A DNA stretch of 64,000 bases, from NCBI RefSeq assembly GCF_000299035.1, contig NZ_AKCS01000005.1:372001-436000 (forward strand), read 5' to 3'. Below the pieces are notes generated by a model, which worked only from the letters and a program-made list of their open reading frames with translations, searched no databases and was not told the origin of the DNA. The position numbers and the translations under genes were made by a program. The DNA comes from Bacillus bingmayongensis (GTDB lineage: Bacteria > Bacillota > Bacilli > Bacillales > Bacillaceae_G). Shown here piece by piece: positions 1 through 8,016 of this stretch (positions are counted from its first letter, which is position 1; every line of letters starts with the position of its first letter).

Positions 1-327
1 GTTGGCTTTATCATTTGCAAAACTGCATGGGACATCTTTGTAGAAGCTTCTCATATGTTAACCGATGGCATTGATCCAGATAAAATGGAGGAATATTCAC
101 AAGCTGTCAAGCTTATTTCTGGTGTTGAACATATTGTTGATATTCGTGCCCGTATGTATGGGAACCAAACGTATGTGGATATTACGATTGAAGTAGATGC
201 TCGGATGGACGTGAGTAAAAGTCATCGTATTACCGATAAAATTGAAGAAATGTTAGAACAAAAATTTGGAATTTTACACACACATATTCATGTTGAACCC
301 ATGCAAAAAGAACCTATGATGACATAG
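1..327 (+). CDS. Cation diffusion facilitator transporter, C-terminal part (5' truncated by window edge)
   Basis: The frame is open from base 1, so the start lies outside the window. The visible 108 residues hold the end of the last membrane segment, the motif EASHMLTDGIDPDK typical of the segment where cation diffusion facilitators meet the cytoplasm, and then a cytoplasmic alpha/beta domain with VDITIEVD and HTHIHVEP. In this family the domain dimerises and binds metal while the membrane part exports Zn, Fe, Mn or Co in exchange for protons. The metal specificity cannot be read from this part. The last 14 bases overlap the convergent PAP2 gene. Confidence 0.88.
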   Translation, partial: VGFIICKTAWDIFVEASHMLTDGIDPDKMEEYSQAVKLISGVEHIVDIRARMYGNQTYVDITIEVDARMDVSKSHRITDKIEEMLEQKFGILHTHIHVEPMQKEPMMT

Positions 328-955
328 ATTCTTTTTTGATGAATGCTTCGTGAAACATAATACATAAAATGAGCCAACTTCCCCCTGCTGCCCAGCCTGC
401 TAATATATCGGACGGATAATGGACCCCAAGATATACACGGCTAACAGAAATAGAAAATATAACGAAACATGTAATAAAAATAATCAGCAACTTTCTATGC
501 AGTGTAATACGATGCTCTGTGATTGTTACATAAGCGATAAACCCTAGAAATGCTGTAGCATTCATCGTATGACCGCTTGGAAAGCTATATCCTGTAGCTG
601 TAACAAGCTGTGACACATCTGGTCTTGGTCGTTCGTACCATAATTTCAGGAGGCTGTTAAGGTGACGGGATCCATAATAATTAATGATTAAAAACAACGC
701 ACCTAACAACCTTTTTCGAATGAGAAAGTACATTGCAACTATGATTAATAACGGGAAATATATTTTTTTTGAACCAATATAAGACATCCAAGTGAAATAA
801 GCTGTCAAATAATCGTTCCGAAAACTTTGAATAAATTTGGTAATAACATCATCAAATTTCTCAACACAAGCGGTATGATACGAAAGTGATAATCCGACAA
901 AACAAATAAGTAATAGGCTTAACAAGTATACATGTCGATATCGTTTCACATACAT
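314..955 (-). CDS. yodM: PAP2-family membrane phosphatase (YodM-like)
   Basis: This membrane phosphatase shows the three PAP2 signatures: KLWYERPRP, then PSGH, then SRVYLGVHYPSD, supplying the catalytic histidines and the phosphate-binding arginines. Five to six hydrophobic segments surround them. The family removes phosphate from lipid phosphates such as undecaprenyl pyrophosphate or phosphatidylglycerol phosphate at the outer face of the membrane; the real substrate is unknown. I start at the ATG at 955 because GTGAGG lies six bases before it; an in-frame start 18 codons earlier has no comparable site. B. subtilis yodM lies in the same neighbourhood beside yozD and yodN, which supports the name. 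Confidence 0.88.
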   Translation of the reverse strand: MYVKRYRHVYLLSLLLICFVGLSLSYHTACVEKFDDVITKFIQSFRNDYLTAYFTWMSYIGSKKIYFPLLIIVAMYFLIRKRLLGALFLIINYYGSRHLNSLLKLWYERPRPDVSQLVTATGYSFPSGHTMNATAFLGFIAYVTITEHRITLHRKLLIIFITCFVIFSISVSRVYLGVHYPSDILAGWAAGGSWLILCIMFHEAFIKKESMSS

Positions 956-1031
956 AACCTCACTATATAAAAATAAAAAATGGAGCGGTTGTTTTAGTTT
1001 TCCTCTCAATTTCTTTTTTATGCATCATTTA

Positions 1032-1787
1032 TTAAGAAATATAATTGTTAATTTTTTGCTGCATCGTTGGAATGTCTTCACGCGTTACAGTAAAACGAAC
1101 GACTCTTTCATCTAAGTCTAATGCTTCTGAAAATAAACCTGCTAGCCCACGGGCTTTTCTGTCTACTTCCATAACAATATCCAATCGATCATACGCACGT
1201 GGTAAAATTAATAATTCCAATTCATCCAATTTACCATAATACTGCCCCGAAACTGGAATGAACTCAAACTCTTGCGCAAATGGAATATTAGCACGGAAAC
1301 GATGCGGTAGTTCTTCACACTCTGCTTGACGAAGCCTAAATCCTAATTGATTTACACTATCTAAAACACTGTTAAATAATGCATTCGGTAACACCTGAAC
1401 GTAATCACGATCACTCGGGTTAATACTTCGTTTAATATCAAGGCCTGTATGAACCCAAACTGTTTTCATGCCAAATGTAAGCGGCGCTTCAATTGGCATC
1501 GGGAATGAAAATGGGATTTCTACTTTTTCATTTGGAGATATCGTAATAGGCTCCGTTAAACGTACTCGTTTTAAATCGAATGTAGTACTTACTTTTTTAT
1601 CATCTACTTCTCGTATATACGATGTCGATAGTGTTAAGTAAATGCTTTCAATTTGTTGACCAACTGATCCGCCCGTAATATGAACCACACCTACAATTTC
1701 TTCCCCTACTAAATATTCATCTTTTTCAAGAACTGTATCCACTTTTGCATTTCCTATTCCAACGCTTGCTAAAAACTTTTGAAACAT
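1032..1787 (-). CDS. spo0M: Sporulation-control protein Spo0M
   Basis: The 251-residue protein matches the Spo0M family throughout: an N-terminal FQKFLASVGIG, an arrestin-like beta-sandwich with EYLVGEEIVGVVHI, and a second beta domain. Spo0M is a cytoplasmic protein that affects sporulation and cell division; its biochemical role is not settled. The start overlaps the end of the upstream kinase gene by 19 bases, and GGATGGGGAT precedes the ATG, so the two are likely translated from one message. This places an arrestin-like sporulation protein in an operon with a Ser/Thr kinase. Confidence 0.93.
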   Translation of the reverse strand: MFQKFLASVGIGNAKVDTVLEKDEYLVGEEIVGVVHITGGSVGQQIESIYLTLSTSYIREVDDKKVSTTFDLKRVRLTEPITISPNEKVEIPFSFPMPIEAPLTFGMKTVWVHTGLDIKRSINPSDRDYVQVLPNALFNSVLDSVNQLGFRLRQAECEELPHRFRANIPFAQEFEFIPVSGQYYGKLDELELLILPRAYDRLDIVMEVDRKARGLAGLFSEALDLDERVVRFTVTREDIPTMQQKINNYIS

Positions 1788-2590
1788 GTATCCCCCATCC
1801 TTTCTAATGCATGGCGTACATCTTTTCTAACATCTTGTACATCCCCATAATATGGAGTCTTCATCTGTAGCATCCGCATAATAATTTCACGGTTTTCTTT
1901 CACTAGCTGTAACTCTTCATACCATGGCTTTTCCTCTTTTACAGTAGATTCATAGCCAGAGTATAATAAAAATAATGTAAAGTGACCTAGTGCATAGAAG
2001 TCACTACGATAGTGAACTTCTCGCATATAGGCTTGTTCTCCTTCATAGGTACAGGCCCGCTCATCGACTTCTTCTATAAATCTAGCTAACCCAAAATCGA
2101 TAATGCTAATTTGCCCCTCTTCCATTAAAATATTAGGGATTCGTAAGTCTCGATGAATAATACCTTTACTATGAAAATAAGAAACAAGCTCAAGTACTTT
2201 ATATAAAATATGAAAAACCTCATGCTCTTCATATACATGTCCATCTCTGAAAATGAAGTCTTCGAAATTTTTACCTGACATATACTCCATTACAAAAAAC
2301 GGCTGCTTTTTCCATATAAAACTATCATATAAGTTTGGTATTGCCGGATGATCTAACTGTTCTAATATTGCTTGTTCCTGTGCAAATGATTTTCGCCCCG
2401 ACATATACCTTTGCTTACTTTGTCTTAATTGTTTCAAAACCTTTTTTTCTTTCGTTTGCAAATCAAAAACGATATATGTAAAGCCATAGCTGCCCATTCC
2501 AATTACTGATTCAATTTTATAGCGCTGCGTAACAATTGTACTATTGCGCAACGGTCTATCAAACCAAGCAAGTATGTCACGCCACTTCAT
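1769..2590 (-). CDS. Eukaryotic-type Ser/Thr protein kinase
   Basis: A complete Hanks-type kinase domain fills almost the whole 273-residue protein. Visible are the glycine loop GMGSYG (31-36), the ATP lysine K53, the catalytic HRDLRIPN (from 146) and DFG (165-167). There is no membrane segment or PASTA domain, so it is a soluble kinase rather than a PrkC-type receptor. The ATG at 2590 overlaps the stop codon of the upstream small Ser/Arg-rich gene and no strong ribosome site is seen, which suggests translational coupling. It is followed directly by spo0M. The first ten residues before the fold are not conserved kinase sequence. Confidence 0.9.
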   Translation of the reverse strand: MKWRDILAWFDRPLRNSTIVTQRYKIESVIGMGSYGFTYIVFDLQTKEKKVLKQLRQSKQRYMSGRKSFAQEQAILEQLDHPAIPNLYDSFIWKKQPFFVMEYMSGKNFEDFIFRDGHVYEEHEVFHILYKVLELVSYFHSKGIIHRDLRIPNILMEEGQISIIDFGLARFIEEVDERACTYEGEQAYMREVHYRSDFYALGHFTLFLLYSGYESTVKEEKPWYEELQLVKENREIIMRMLQMKTPYYGDVQDVRKDVRHALERMGDTCFKSF

Positions 2591-2781
2591 CAACTACTTG
2601 AAAAGAAACTACGACTTTTACGTTTTCTTTTATAGTGCTGATGTCCATAGCCATGAGAATTTCTTCTCTTGTTATAATCACTACTTGAATACGAGCGACC
2701 TCTATGACGATAATCACTACTTGAATAGGAACGATATCTATTTTTCTTTCCTAGTAAAGAATCAATAATTTTTTTGAACAT
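2590..2781 (-). CDS. Small Ser/Arg/Tyr-rich basic protein, coupled to the kinase gene
   Basis: This 63-residue protein has a short amphipathic start (MFKKIIDSLLGKK) followed by a low-complexity basic region. Two near-identical blocks, RSYSSSDY at about residues 17-24 and again at about 29-36, are separated by RHRG. The tail is rich in Lys, Arg, His and Ser and ends in FFSSS. AGGTGAAGGG precedes the ATG. An extended -10 element (TGG-TATAAT) lies upstream on the same strand near 2815-2825, so this is the first gene of a three-gene unit with the kinase and spo0M. I do not recognise a family. The Ser-rich repeats make it an obvious candidate substrate of the adjacent kinase, but that is inference. 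Confidence 0.72.
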   Translation of the reverse strand: MFKKIIDSLLGKKNRYRSYSSSDYRHRGRSYSSSDYNKRRNSHGYGHQHYKRKRKSRSFFSSS

Positions 2782-2874
2782 CCCTTCACCTCTTATTTGA
2801 AATTTTCTTTTTATTATACCAATAATAGTCCTTTATGTTTGTGACAAGTTTGTAAAGAAATAATTTTGAAGTGT

Positions 2875-2902
2875 AAAAAAACGACGAGTAGGTCCCGTCG
2901 TT
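2875..2902 (-). terminator. Terminator of yozD
   Basis: A seven-pair stem, AACGACG and its complement around a nine-base loop, is followed on the minus strand by a run of seven T residues. It lies just after the yozD stop codon. Confidence 0.8.
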
Positions 2903-2906
2903 GCTT

Positions 2907-3086
2907 TCAGCCTTCATCCTCATCAAACACTTCATCAATCATACACTTTTCTAGTAAATACTCAAATGTAATATCAGCGAGATCTTCAATCTCTTCTCGC
3001 TTTGGTACATACCCTCTCTCAATTAGTTGCTCATAAAAAAACTCCGCAATTTCTTCCGTATCAATTACGACTTCAATTTCCTTCAT
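2907..3086 (-). CDS. yozD: YozD family protein
   Basis: The acidic 59-residue protein (KEIEVVIDTEEIAEFFYEQL near the start) matches B. subtilis YozD, whose function is unknown. It looks like a compact helical cytoplasmic protein ending in an Asp/Glu-rich tail. The start chosen is the ATG at 3086, eight bases after GGAG; an upstream ATG in the same frame is too close to that site. It stands alone, with its own terminator, inside the yodM-kamA synteny block. Confidence 0.85.
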   Translation of the reverse strand: MKEIEVVIDTEEIAEFFYEQLIERGYVPKREEIEDLADITFEYLLEKCMIDEVFDEDEG

Positions 3087-3244
3087 GAGCATCACTCCTT
3101 TATTTCTGTTTTATGAAGAAATTTCAAAATTATGTATACAAGATTAGAAAAATAGATTTTCTTTTCTATATCATACTTGTCTGTCATATCGCTTCAATTT
3201 ACAGCATACGATGTAGTACAAGCTATTTGAAGGGGGAAATAACT

Positions 3245-3400
3245 ATGGAATATCAATATGAAATAGAGCAAAGAAAAGAAGAGTTCATGCATGAGGATAA
3301 ATGGGCAGACTCTGTCATCAAAGGGCTTATTATTTTTTTAACGATTGTAGGTATACCTTACACAGCATATATTTTTGTTCAGTTCCTTCTTGCTTTCTAG
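3245..3400 (+). CDS. Small single-pass membrane protein
   Basis: The 51-residue product has a charged N-terminal half (EYQYEIEQRKEEFMHEDKW) and one hydrophobic segment of about 25 residues at the C-terminus. The start at 3245 follows AGGGGG at good spacing; the frame remains open further upstream but without a ribosome site. The stop codon abuts the stop of the convergent yodN gene. No family is recognised. Confidence 0.62.
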   Translation: MEYQYEIEQRKEEFMHEDKWADSVIKGLIIFLTIVGIPYTAYIFVQFLLAF

Positions 3401-4063
3401 CTATTTTTTCTCTGTTAATTTAACTAAATAATTATGGACGACATCCATAACAATTTTATATTCTTCATCTTGAAATGTTTCGTATAATAATTGATAGTCA
3501 TTATAAATATCTAGTAATCCATCAATAATTTCTTGTCTGCTTGTTTTAATACTCACCTTTTTTGAGTTGTTTATTGACTTCAATTTTCCTAAATCTAATT
3601 TATTCATCCCTGCTTTATCTTGTTTTATTTTTTTCAAGATAGCATTAGCAGTTTGTGCATTCGCAAGCAAGGTTAAATCTGATTCATCAGCTTCTAACCA
3701 CTCACCATCTGTAATTCTCGATAATTCATATATTGTATCTTCCCAAGCATCATTTTTATACCGCCACACCTCTGTGCGAAACCCAACGATCCGAAAAACA
3801 TCTTTATCATATCCCGTAACTTGCACAAGATCACCGAAAGTAAAATGATAGCGTAATTCAACCCATTCTGTTTCACCTTTTTTCATTTCTTGTTCCGTAA
3901 CATGCTGAAGCGTTTGTTCTACATAATACCCATCATGATTATTAACTTCATATACATATACACCATCTAACATTTTCATATTTGTGATTTTACCAACAGT
4001 ACCATATAGCGTAATCACGACTATATCTCCCACATTATATTTAGGTTGTTTTTTTCTTGCCAT
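3401..4063 (-). CDS. yodN: YodN-like protein
   Basis: The 220-residue cytoplasmic protein begins with a basic leader and a KOW/SH3-like beta stretch (YNVGDIVVITLYGTVGKI). A second similar beta stretch follows near residue 75 (FGDLVQVTGYDKDVFRIVGF), and the C-terminus is helical. It occupies the position of B. subtilis yodN between yozD and yozE, which is the basis of the name; the function is unknown. GGAGAGATATAA precedes the ATG. The two similar barrels suggest a protein- or nucleic-acid-binding role, but no catalytic motif is visible. Confidence 0.8.
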   Translation of the reverse strand: MARKKQPKYNVGDIVVITLYGTVGKITNMKMLDGVYVYEVNNHDGYYVEQTLQHVTEQEMKKGETEWVELRYHFTFGDLVQVTGYDKDVFRIVGFRTEVWRYKNDAWEDTIYELSRITDGEWLEADESDLTLLANAQTANAILKKIKQDKAGMNKLDLGKLKSINNSKKVSIKTSRQEIIDGLLDIYNDYQLLYETFQDEEYKIVMDVVHNYLVKLTEKK

Positions 4064-4162
4064 TTATATCTCTCCTTTTTAAAGTCGTGATTTTGATACC
4101 AGTATATGCAAACGATAGAAAAACGCTTATCACCTGAGCTTATATTCACAAAATTTTTCAAT

Positions 4163-4196
4163 AAAAAAATACATCACTTTTTATAGAGTGATGTAT
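4163..4196 (-). terminator. Terminator of yozE
   Basis: A perfect ten-pair stem (ATACATCACT and complement) with an eight-base loop is followed by seven T residues on the minus strand. Confidence 0.85.
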
Positions 4197-4217
4197 TCAT
4201 ACAGATATATGTGATCG

Positions 4218-4433
4218 TTATCTTTCTTGTATGTATAGCTCCCACGCCTCATCAAAAATAGACATACTGTCCAGTAATCCACTTAATTCTAAATACGAAC
4301 TAATTTCATCGTAATCTTCTGATTGCTTCGGAAAACTTAAATCATCATACATAGCTTCAGCTAAATCTGATACTTCATTTTTGATTAAAGACGCACGGTG
4401 CTTCATCATATAGTGATAAAATGACTTTTTCAA
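4218..4433 (-). CDS. yozE: YozE family protein, TTG start
   Basis: The 71-residue protein (KKSFYHYMMKHRASL at the start, FDEAWELYIQER at the end) matches the YozE/UPF0346 family, a small helical sterile-alpha-motif-like fold. Its function is unknown. The start is a TTG at 4433, seven bases after AGGG; no ATG precedes it in frame. The gene is the next unit after the kamA-yokU pair and has its own terminator. Confidence 0.87.
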   Translation of the reverse strand: MKKSFYHYMMKHRASLIKNEVSDLAEAMYDDLSFPKQSEDYDEISSYLELSGLLDSMSIFDEAWELYIQER

Positions 4434-4483
4434 AAATATTCCCTACCTTTCTAACTTGGGTACATTATACAAGGGAGAAAAGA

Positions 4484-4507
4484 AAAAAACCAGCATAATC
4501 GCTGGTT
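4484..4507 (-). terminator. Terminator of the kamA-yokU unit
   Basis: A seven-pair stem (AACCAGC and complement) with a six-base loop is followed by a T-run on the minus strand. The stem takes in the stop codon of yokU. Confidence 0.82.
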
Positions 4508-4778
4508 AAAAGTCGAAATAATTTCTCTTTAGTAGACGTGGGCGTTCCATCAACTCTTCATATGTTAATTGTTTGGGTAAATCTTTTGTATAAATTAAAA
4601 ACAACTGATCTTCTATTTCTTTTACAACATGATCAGGCTGATAGTCCATTCCACATGATGAACAAGAGATACATGGTGTCTTTTGAATTTCAATGGCTTT
4701 TGTACCATCTGGCAATTCCCAATATACAGTATTCAGACTTTCTTTCGCTTCTGTACTGTCACACCACATACAATTCAT
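4506..4778 (-). CDS. yokU: YokU family zinc-finger-like protein
   Basis: The 90-residue protein has two CxxC pairs, MNCMWCDS at the start and CISCSSCGMDYQ at about residues 36-47, spaced like a treble-clef zinc site. The remainder matches the YokU family, found next to lysine aminomutase genes. Its ATG overlaps the kamA stop codon (ATGA), so the two are translationally coupled. The recurrent pairing with kamA suggests an accessory role, perhaps in metal or cofactor handling; that is inference. Confidence 0.85.
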   Translation of the reverse strand: MNCMWCDSTEAKESLNTVYWELPDGTKAIEIQKTPCISCSSCGMDYQPDHVVKEIEDQLFLIYTKDLPKQLTYEELMERPRLLKRNYFDF

Positions 4779-6193
4779 ACTGCGTCACCCTCAGCTTCTT
4801 TATTTTCTTCTAACTTCGCCATTTGGGCTTGATATTTTTTATCCTTTAACTGATCACGTTTATCTCGTTTATCTTTTAAAGAAGAATGCGTTTCATTTGT
4901 TTCATAATCTTTCCGGCGATTCATACGTTGCAGGTCATCCGGAACAAGATTAAATTTCTTATCACTCATCAATCCTGCTACACCAATATCCGAACGCTTC
5001 TCTTCGTATGTTGGATAAATTTCTTTAAAGTAACCTTCTGCTCTTCCTGGTACATAGTTTTCTGGTTCTGGATACGTTGTAATAACTCCCTCAAAGTTAC
5101 GAAGCACTACTTTATCCGCGCTTTGTGAGATTAAATAGTTTGGCTGAAGGGCGATTTTTCCGCCTCCACCTGGAGCATCGACAACGAACGTTGGTACAGC
5201 ATAACCGGAAGTATGTCCACGTAGTCCCTCAATAATTTCTAATCCTTTAGAAACCGGAGCACGGAAATGACCAATACCTTCCGATAAATCACATTGATAA
5301 ATATAATACGGACGAACACGAATTTTCACTAAATCGTGCATCAGCTTTTTCATGATTGGTACACTATCGTTAATTCCAGCTAAAATAACCGCTTGGTTCC
5401 CTACTGGAACACCTGCATTCGCAAGCATTTCACATGCTAATTTAGACTCTTCTGTGATTTCAATAGAAGTATTAAAGTGTGTATTTAACCACACTGGGTG
5501 ATATTTTTTAATAATATTACATAGATTTTCTGTAATACGTTGTGGAAATACAACTGGAGCTCTCGTTCCGATACGGATAATCTCCACATGCGGAATTGCT
5601 CGTAAATTCTTTAAAACGTATTCTAAAATTTTATCATTAATAAGAAGACCATCACCACCAGAGATTAAAACATCACGTACTTGCGGTGTTTCGCTAATAT
5701 AAGCAATTGCATCATCTAGTTGCTTTTTCGGAACACCCATTCCAATTTGTCCACTAAAACGACGACGTGTACAATAACGACAATACATCGAACATTGATT
5801 TGTTACTAGAAATAAAACGCGGTCTGGATAACGATGTGTTAAACCTGGGACTGGTGAATCTTCATCTTCATGAAGCGGGTCTTCTAAATCATATTTTGTT
5901 TTATATAATTCTTCCGAAATCGGTACAGATTGCATCCGAATCGGACAGCGTGGATCATCAGGATTCATAAGAGAAGCATAGTACGGTGTAATATTTAACG
6001 GAATCGTTTTCGTTGAAATTTTAACACCTTCTTCTTCTTCTGGTGTCAAATTAATTACTTTCTTTAAATCATCTAACGTTTTGATCGTATTCGTTAATTG
6101 CCAAACCCAATCATTCCATTGCTCTTCTGTAACATCTTTCCATAATTCGATATCTTTCCAGTGACGATTTGGTTTGTATACATCATGTAACAT
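4775..6193 (-). CDS. kamA: Lysine 2,3-aminomutase
   Basis: KamA (472 residues) interconverts L-lysine and L-beta-lysine with S-adenosylmethionine, a [4Fe-4S] cluster and pyridoxal phosphate. The radical-SAM motif CSMYCRYC supplies C134, C138 and C141, and the glycine-rich DAPGGGGKI near residue 330 carries the family's PLP-binding lysine. The length equals that of characterised Bacillus and Clostridium enzymes. I start at 6193 because GGGGGAATAGC lies just before that ATG; ten further in-frame codons upstream have no such site. Transcription should come from the sigma-54 promoter at 6231-6247, and yokU follows with a four-base overlap. It opens lysine degradation or acetyl-beta-lysine synthesis together with the yodP-yodT genes upstream. 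Confidence 0.96.
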   Translation of the reverse strand: MLHDVYKPNRHWKDIELWKDVTEEQWNDWVWQLTNTIKTLDDLKKVINLTPEEEEGVKISTKTIPLNITPYYASLMNPDDPRCPIRMQSVPISEELYKTKYDLEDPLHEDEDSPVPGLTHRYPDRVLFLVTNQCSMYCRYCTRRRFSGQIGMGVPKKQLDDAIAYISETPQVRDVLISGGDGLLINDKILEYVLKNLRAIPHVEIIRIGTRAPVVFPQRITENLCNIIKKYHPVWLNTHFNTSIEITEESKLACEMLANAGVPVGNQAVILAGINDSVPIMKKLMHDLVKIRVRPYYIYQCDLSEGIGHFRAPVSKGLEIIEGLRGHTSGYAVPTFVVDAPGGGGKIALQPNYLISQSADKVVLRNFEGVITTYPEPENYVPGRAEGYFKEIYPTYEEKRSDIGVAGLMSDKKFNLVPDDLQRMNRRKDYETNETHSSLKDKRDKRDQLKDKKYQAQMAKLEENKEAEGDAV

Positions 6194-6230
6194 TGCTATT
6201 CCCCCTTTTTTTACGCTCACCATTTAAATA

Positions 6231-6247
6231 AGCAATAATCGTGCCAA
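6231..6247 (-). promoter_or_regulatory. Sigma-54 (-24/-12) promoter of kamA
   Basis: Read on the minus strand the bases are TTGGCACGATTATTGCT: a consensus TGGCAC -24 element, a five-base spacer and TTGCT at -12. Transcription should begin near 6219, giving a leader of about 26 bases before the kamA ATG. The neighbouring gene encodes a sigma-54 activator. In B. thuringiensis, kamA has been reported to depend on sigma-54 (SigL) together with sigma-K. Confidence 0.88.
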
Positions 6248-6392
6248 CTCTGCGTGTTCAATTAGTGATGACGAAAGATACCCTATTAAATATGAGAAAA
6301 AATATTTTTTCTTATTTTAAATGGTGCCCTATTCAATACAATATTCATTACTTTCTTTATATGTAAACGCTTTTTTATCGGTGCAAACACAC

Positions 6393-6419
6393 AAAAACCG
6401 CCGATTATTCGGCGGTTTT
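6393..6419 (-). terminator. Terminator of kamR
   Basis: An eleven-pair stem, AAAACCGCCGA and its complement with a four-base loop, runs into T residues on the minus strand. The stem is built partly from the last codons of kamR. It separates kamR from the kamA promoter. Confidence 0.85.
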
Positions 6420-7796
6420 GTCATACTTATTTAATTTATATTGCAATGTTTGTCTTGGAATACCTAGTAATTTAGCAGCTTGCAAAATATTCCCATCTGT
6501 TTCCGTTAGCGCTCGATCAATTAATTCTTTTTCTGTTTGATTAAGTGCTTCACGTAACGGGAGAATACATTTCTTCTTTTTCTTTGAATCTACTTCTTTT
6601 CGAAATGTTCGTGGTAAACAACTAACCGTTAATGAACTTCCTTCTGCAATAATAACAGCGTGTTCAATGGTATGTTTTAACTCTCTTACATTTCCAGGCC
6701 AATGATACGCGAGTAACCTTTCTTTCGTCTCGTTATCCATATAGAGTACCTGTTTTTTATATTCTTTGTTATAGTCTTTTAAAAAATAAGACGCTAACAA
6801 TAATACATCTTCTTTTCGCTCACGAAGCGGTGGAATATATAACGAAAATACATTTAAACGATAATATAAATCAGTCCGAATTTTATTTTCACGTAAACAT
6901 ACTTCTGGAGGTTGATTCATCGCCGTAATCACACGAACATCGACTTTTCTCGTCTTACTATCACCTATGCGACGAATCACTCCATCTTCTAATGCTCGGA
7001 GCATTTTTGCTTGCAGATCAAGGGGCATCGAATTTAATTCATCTAAAAATAATGTCCCTCCATCTGCAAGTTCAAATAACCCCGCGCGCTCAATAGCGCC
7101 TGTATAACTACCTTTTGTTGTTCCAAATAATAAACTCTCTAAAAGAGATTCCGGAAGAGCTGCACAGTTTTGGGCAATAAACGGTTTGTTTTTCCGTTTT
7201 GAAGCCTCATGAATCGCTTGTACAAATAATTCTTTTCCAGTCCCTGTCTCTCCGTAAATTAAAACATTTGCGTCTGTTGGAGCTACCTTTTGCGCCAAAT
7301 CTTTCGTTTGTTTAAAGCGGGAATCATCCGTCACAATTGTATTAAAGGCAACGTGTTTTTTTATTAACTTCTTCCTAGAAGATCGCTTCATTTTTGATTG
7401 TAAATCGACAATAGTATCTGTTAATTTTTGAATCGTCGAATAATCTTTTGCGATTTCAACAGCACCTGCAATTTTATCTTCTATAAAAATAGGTAATGTA
7501 GTATTTACAGTACATACGTCTTCACCGTTTAAATTTTGATACCGCTGTACTTGATGCAAAATCGGCTTTTTTGTATCTAAAACTTTCATAAGTGTACTCG
7601 TTTCTCTTGATAAAGACGGGAATGCTTCTAATAAATGCTTCCCTAATACATTCTCAATCTTTGACCCATCATGTTTTGCAGCAACAGTATTATAAAAAAT
7701 TGTAATACCATTTTCATCCACCGCATGAATAGCTTCATCAATACTGCCCAAAATCGCTTCAATGACTTCTTGTGTCGAAACTGCCAGCAATGTCAT
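6405..7796 (-). CDS. kamR: Sigma-54-dependent activator of lysine degradation (KamR)
   Basis: The 463-residue protein has an N-terminal PAS-like sensor (about 1-125), an AAA+ sigma-54 interaction domain and a C-terminal Fis-type helix-turn-helix ([20 protein letters not shown]). Walker A is GETGTGKE (182-189), Walker B is LFLDEL (249-254), and the sigma-54 contact loop reads GSYTGA (229-234) instead of the usual GAFTGA. It lies between yodP and kamA, a position vacant in B. subtilis, and the kamA promoter is of sigma-54 type. The PAS domain probably senses lysine or a metabolite, which is inference. The name follows its B. thuringiensis counterpart. Confidence 0.9.
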   Translation of the reverse strand: MTLLAVSTQEVIEAILGSIDEAIHAVDENGITIFYNTVAAKHDGSKIENVLGKHLLEAFPSLSRETSTLMKVLDTKKPILHQVQRYQNLNGEDVCTVNTTLPIFIEDKIAGAVEIAKDYSTIQKLTDTIVDLQSKMKRSSRKKLIKKHVAFNTIVTDDSRFKQTKDLAQKVAPTDANVLIYGETGTGKELFVQAIHEASKRKNKPFIAQNCAALPESLLESLLFGTTKGSYTGAIERAGLFELADGGTLFLDELNSMPLDLQAKMLRALEDGVIRRIGDSKTRKVDVRVITAMNQPPEVCLRENKIRTDLYYRLNVFSLYIPPLRERKEDVLLLASYFLKDYNKEYKKQVLYMDNETKERLLAYHWPGNVRELKHTIEHAVIIAEGSSLTVSCLPRTFRKEVDSKKKKKCILPLREALNQTEKELIDRALTETDGNILQAAKLLGIPRQTLQYKLNKYDKTAE

Positions 7797-7925
7797 CCCC
7801 CCTCTTGCCGAAAATCCAGCAATTTACATGCCAGATTTCCAGCATCCCTGTGTGCGATTATAAGCATTACGATTCCGTTCTATTTTTCTATTTATTTCAT
7901 ATCATTATTTTTCAACTAATAAGTG

Positions 7926-7971
7926 ATAAAGTGAAACTTTAATCAGTGGGGGCTTCATCCCCCACTGATGG
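7926..7971. repeat. Short copy of the bcr1-like intergenic repeat end
   Basis: The first 27 bases, starting ATAAAGTGAAACTTTAATCA, are the reverse complement of the right end of the full element at 41699-41860. They run into a similar hairpin (ATCAGTGGGGG and complement). The left two thirds of the element are missing. It lies between kamR and yodP and could also act as a terminator for yodP. Confidence 0.72.
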
Positions 7972-8016
7972 TTATCCCGTAACAATCGAGCATTCTAATT
8001 TTGTATGGCGAAGCTC

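Noticed and set aside
6248-6392. Lysine riboswitch before kamA
   Set aside because: The mapped sigma-54 promoter leaves a leader of only about 26 bases, and no L-box features were seen.
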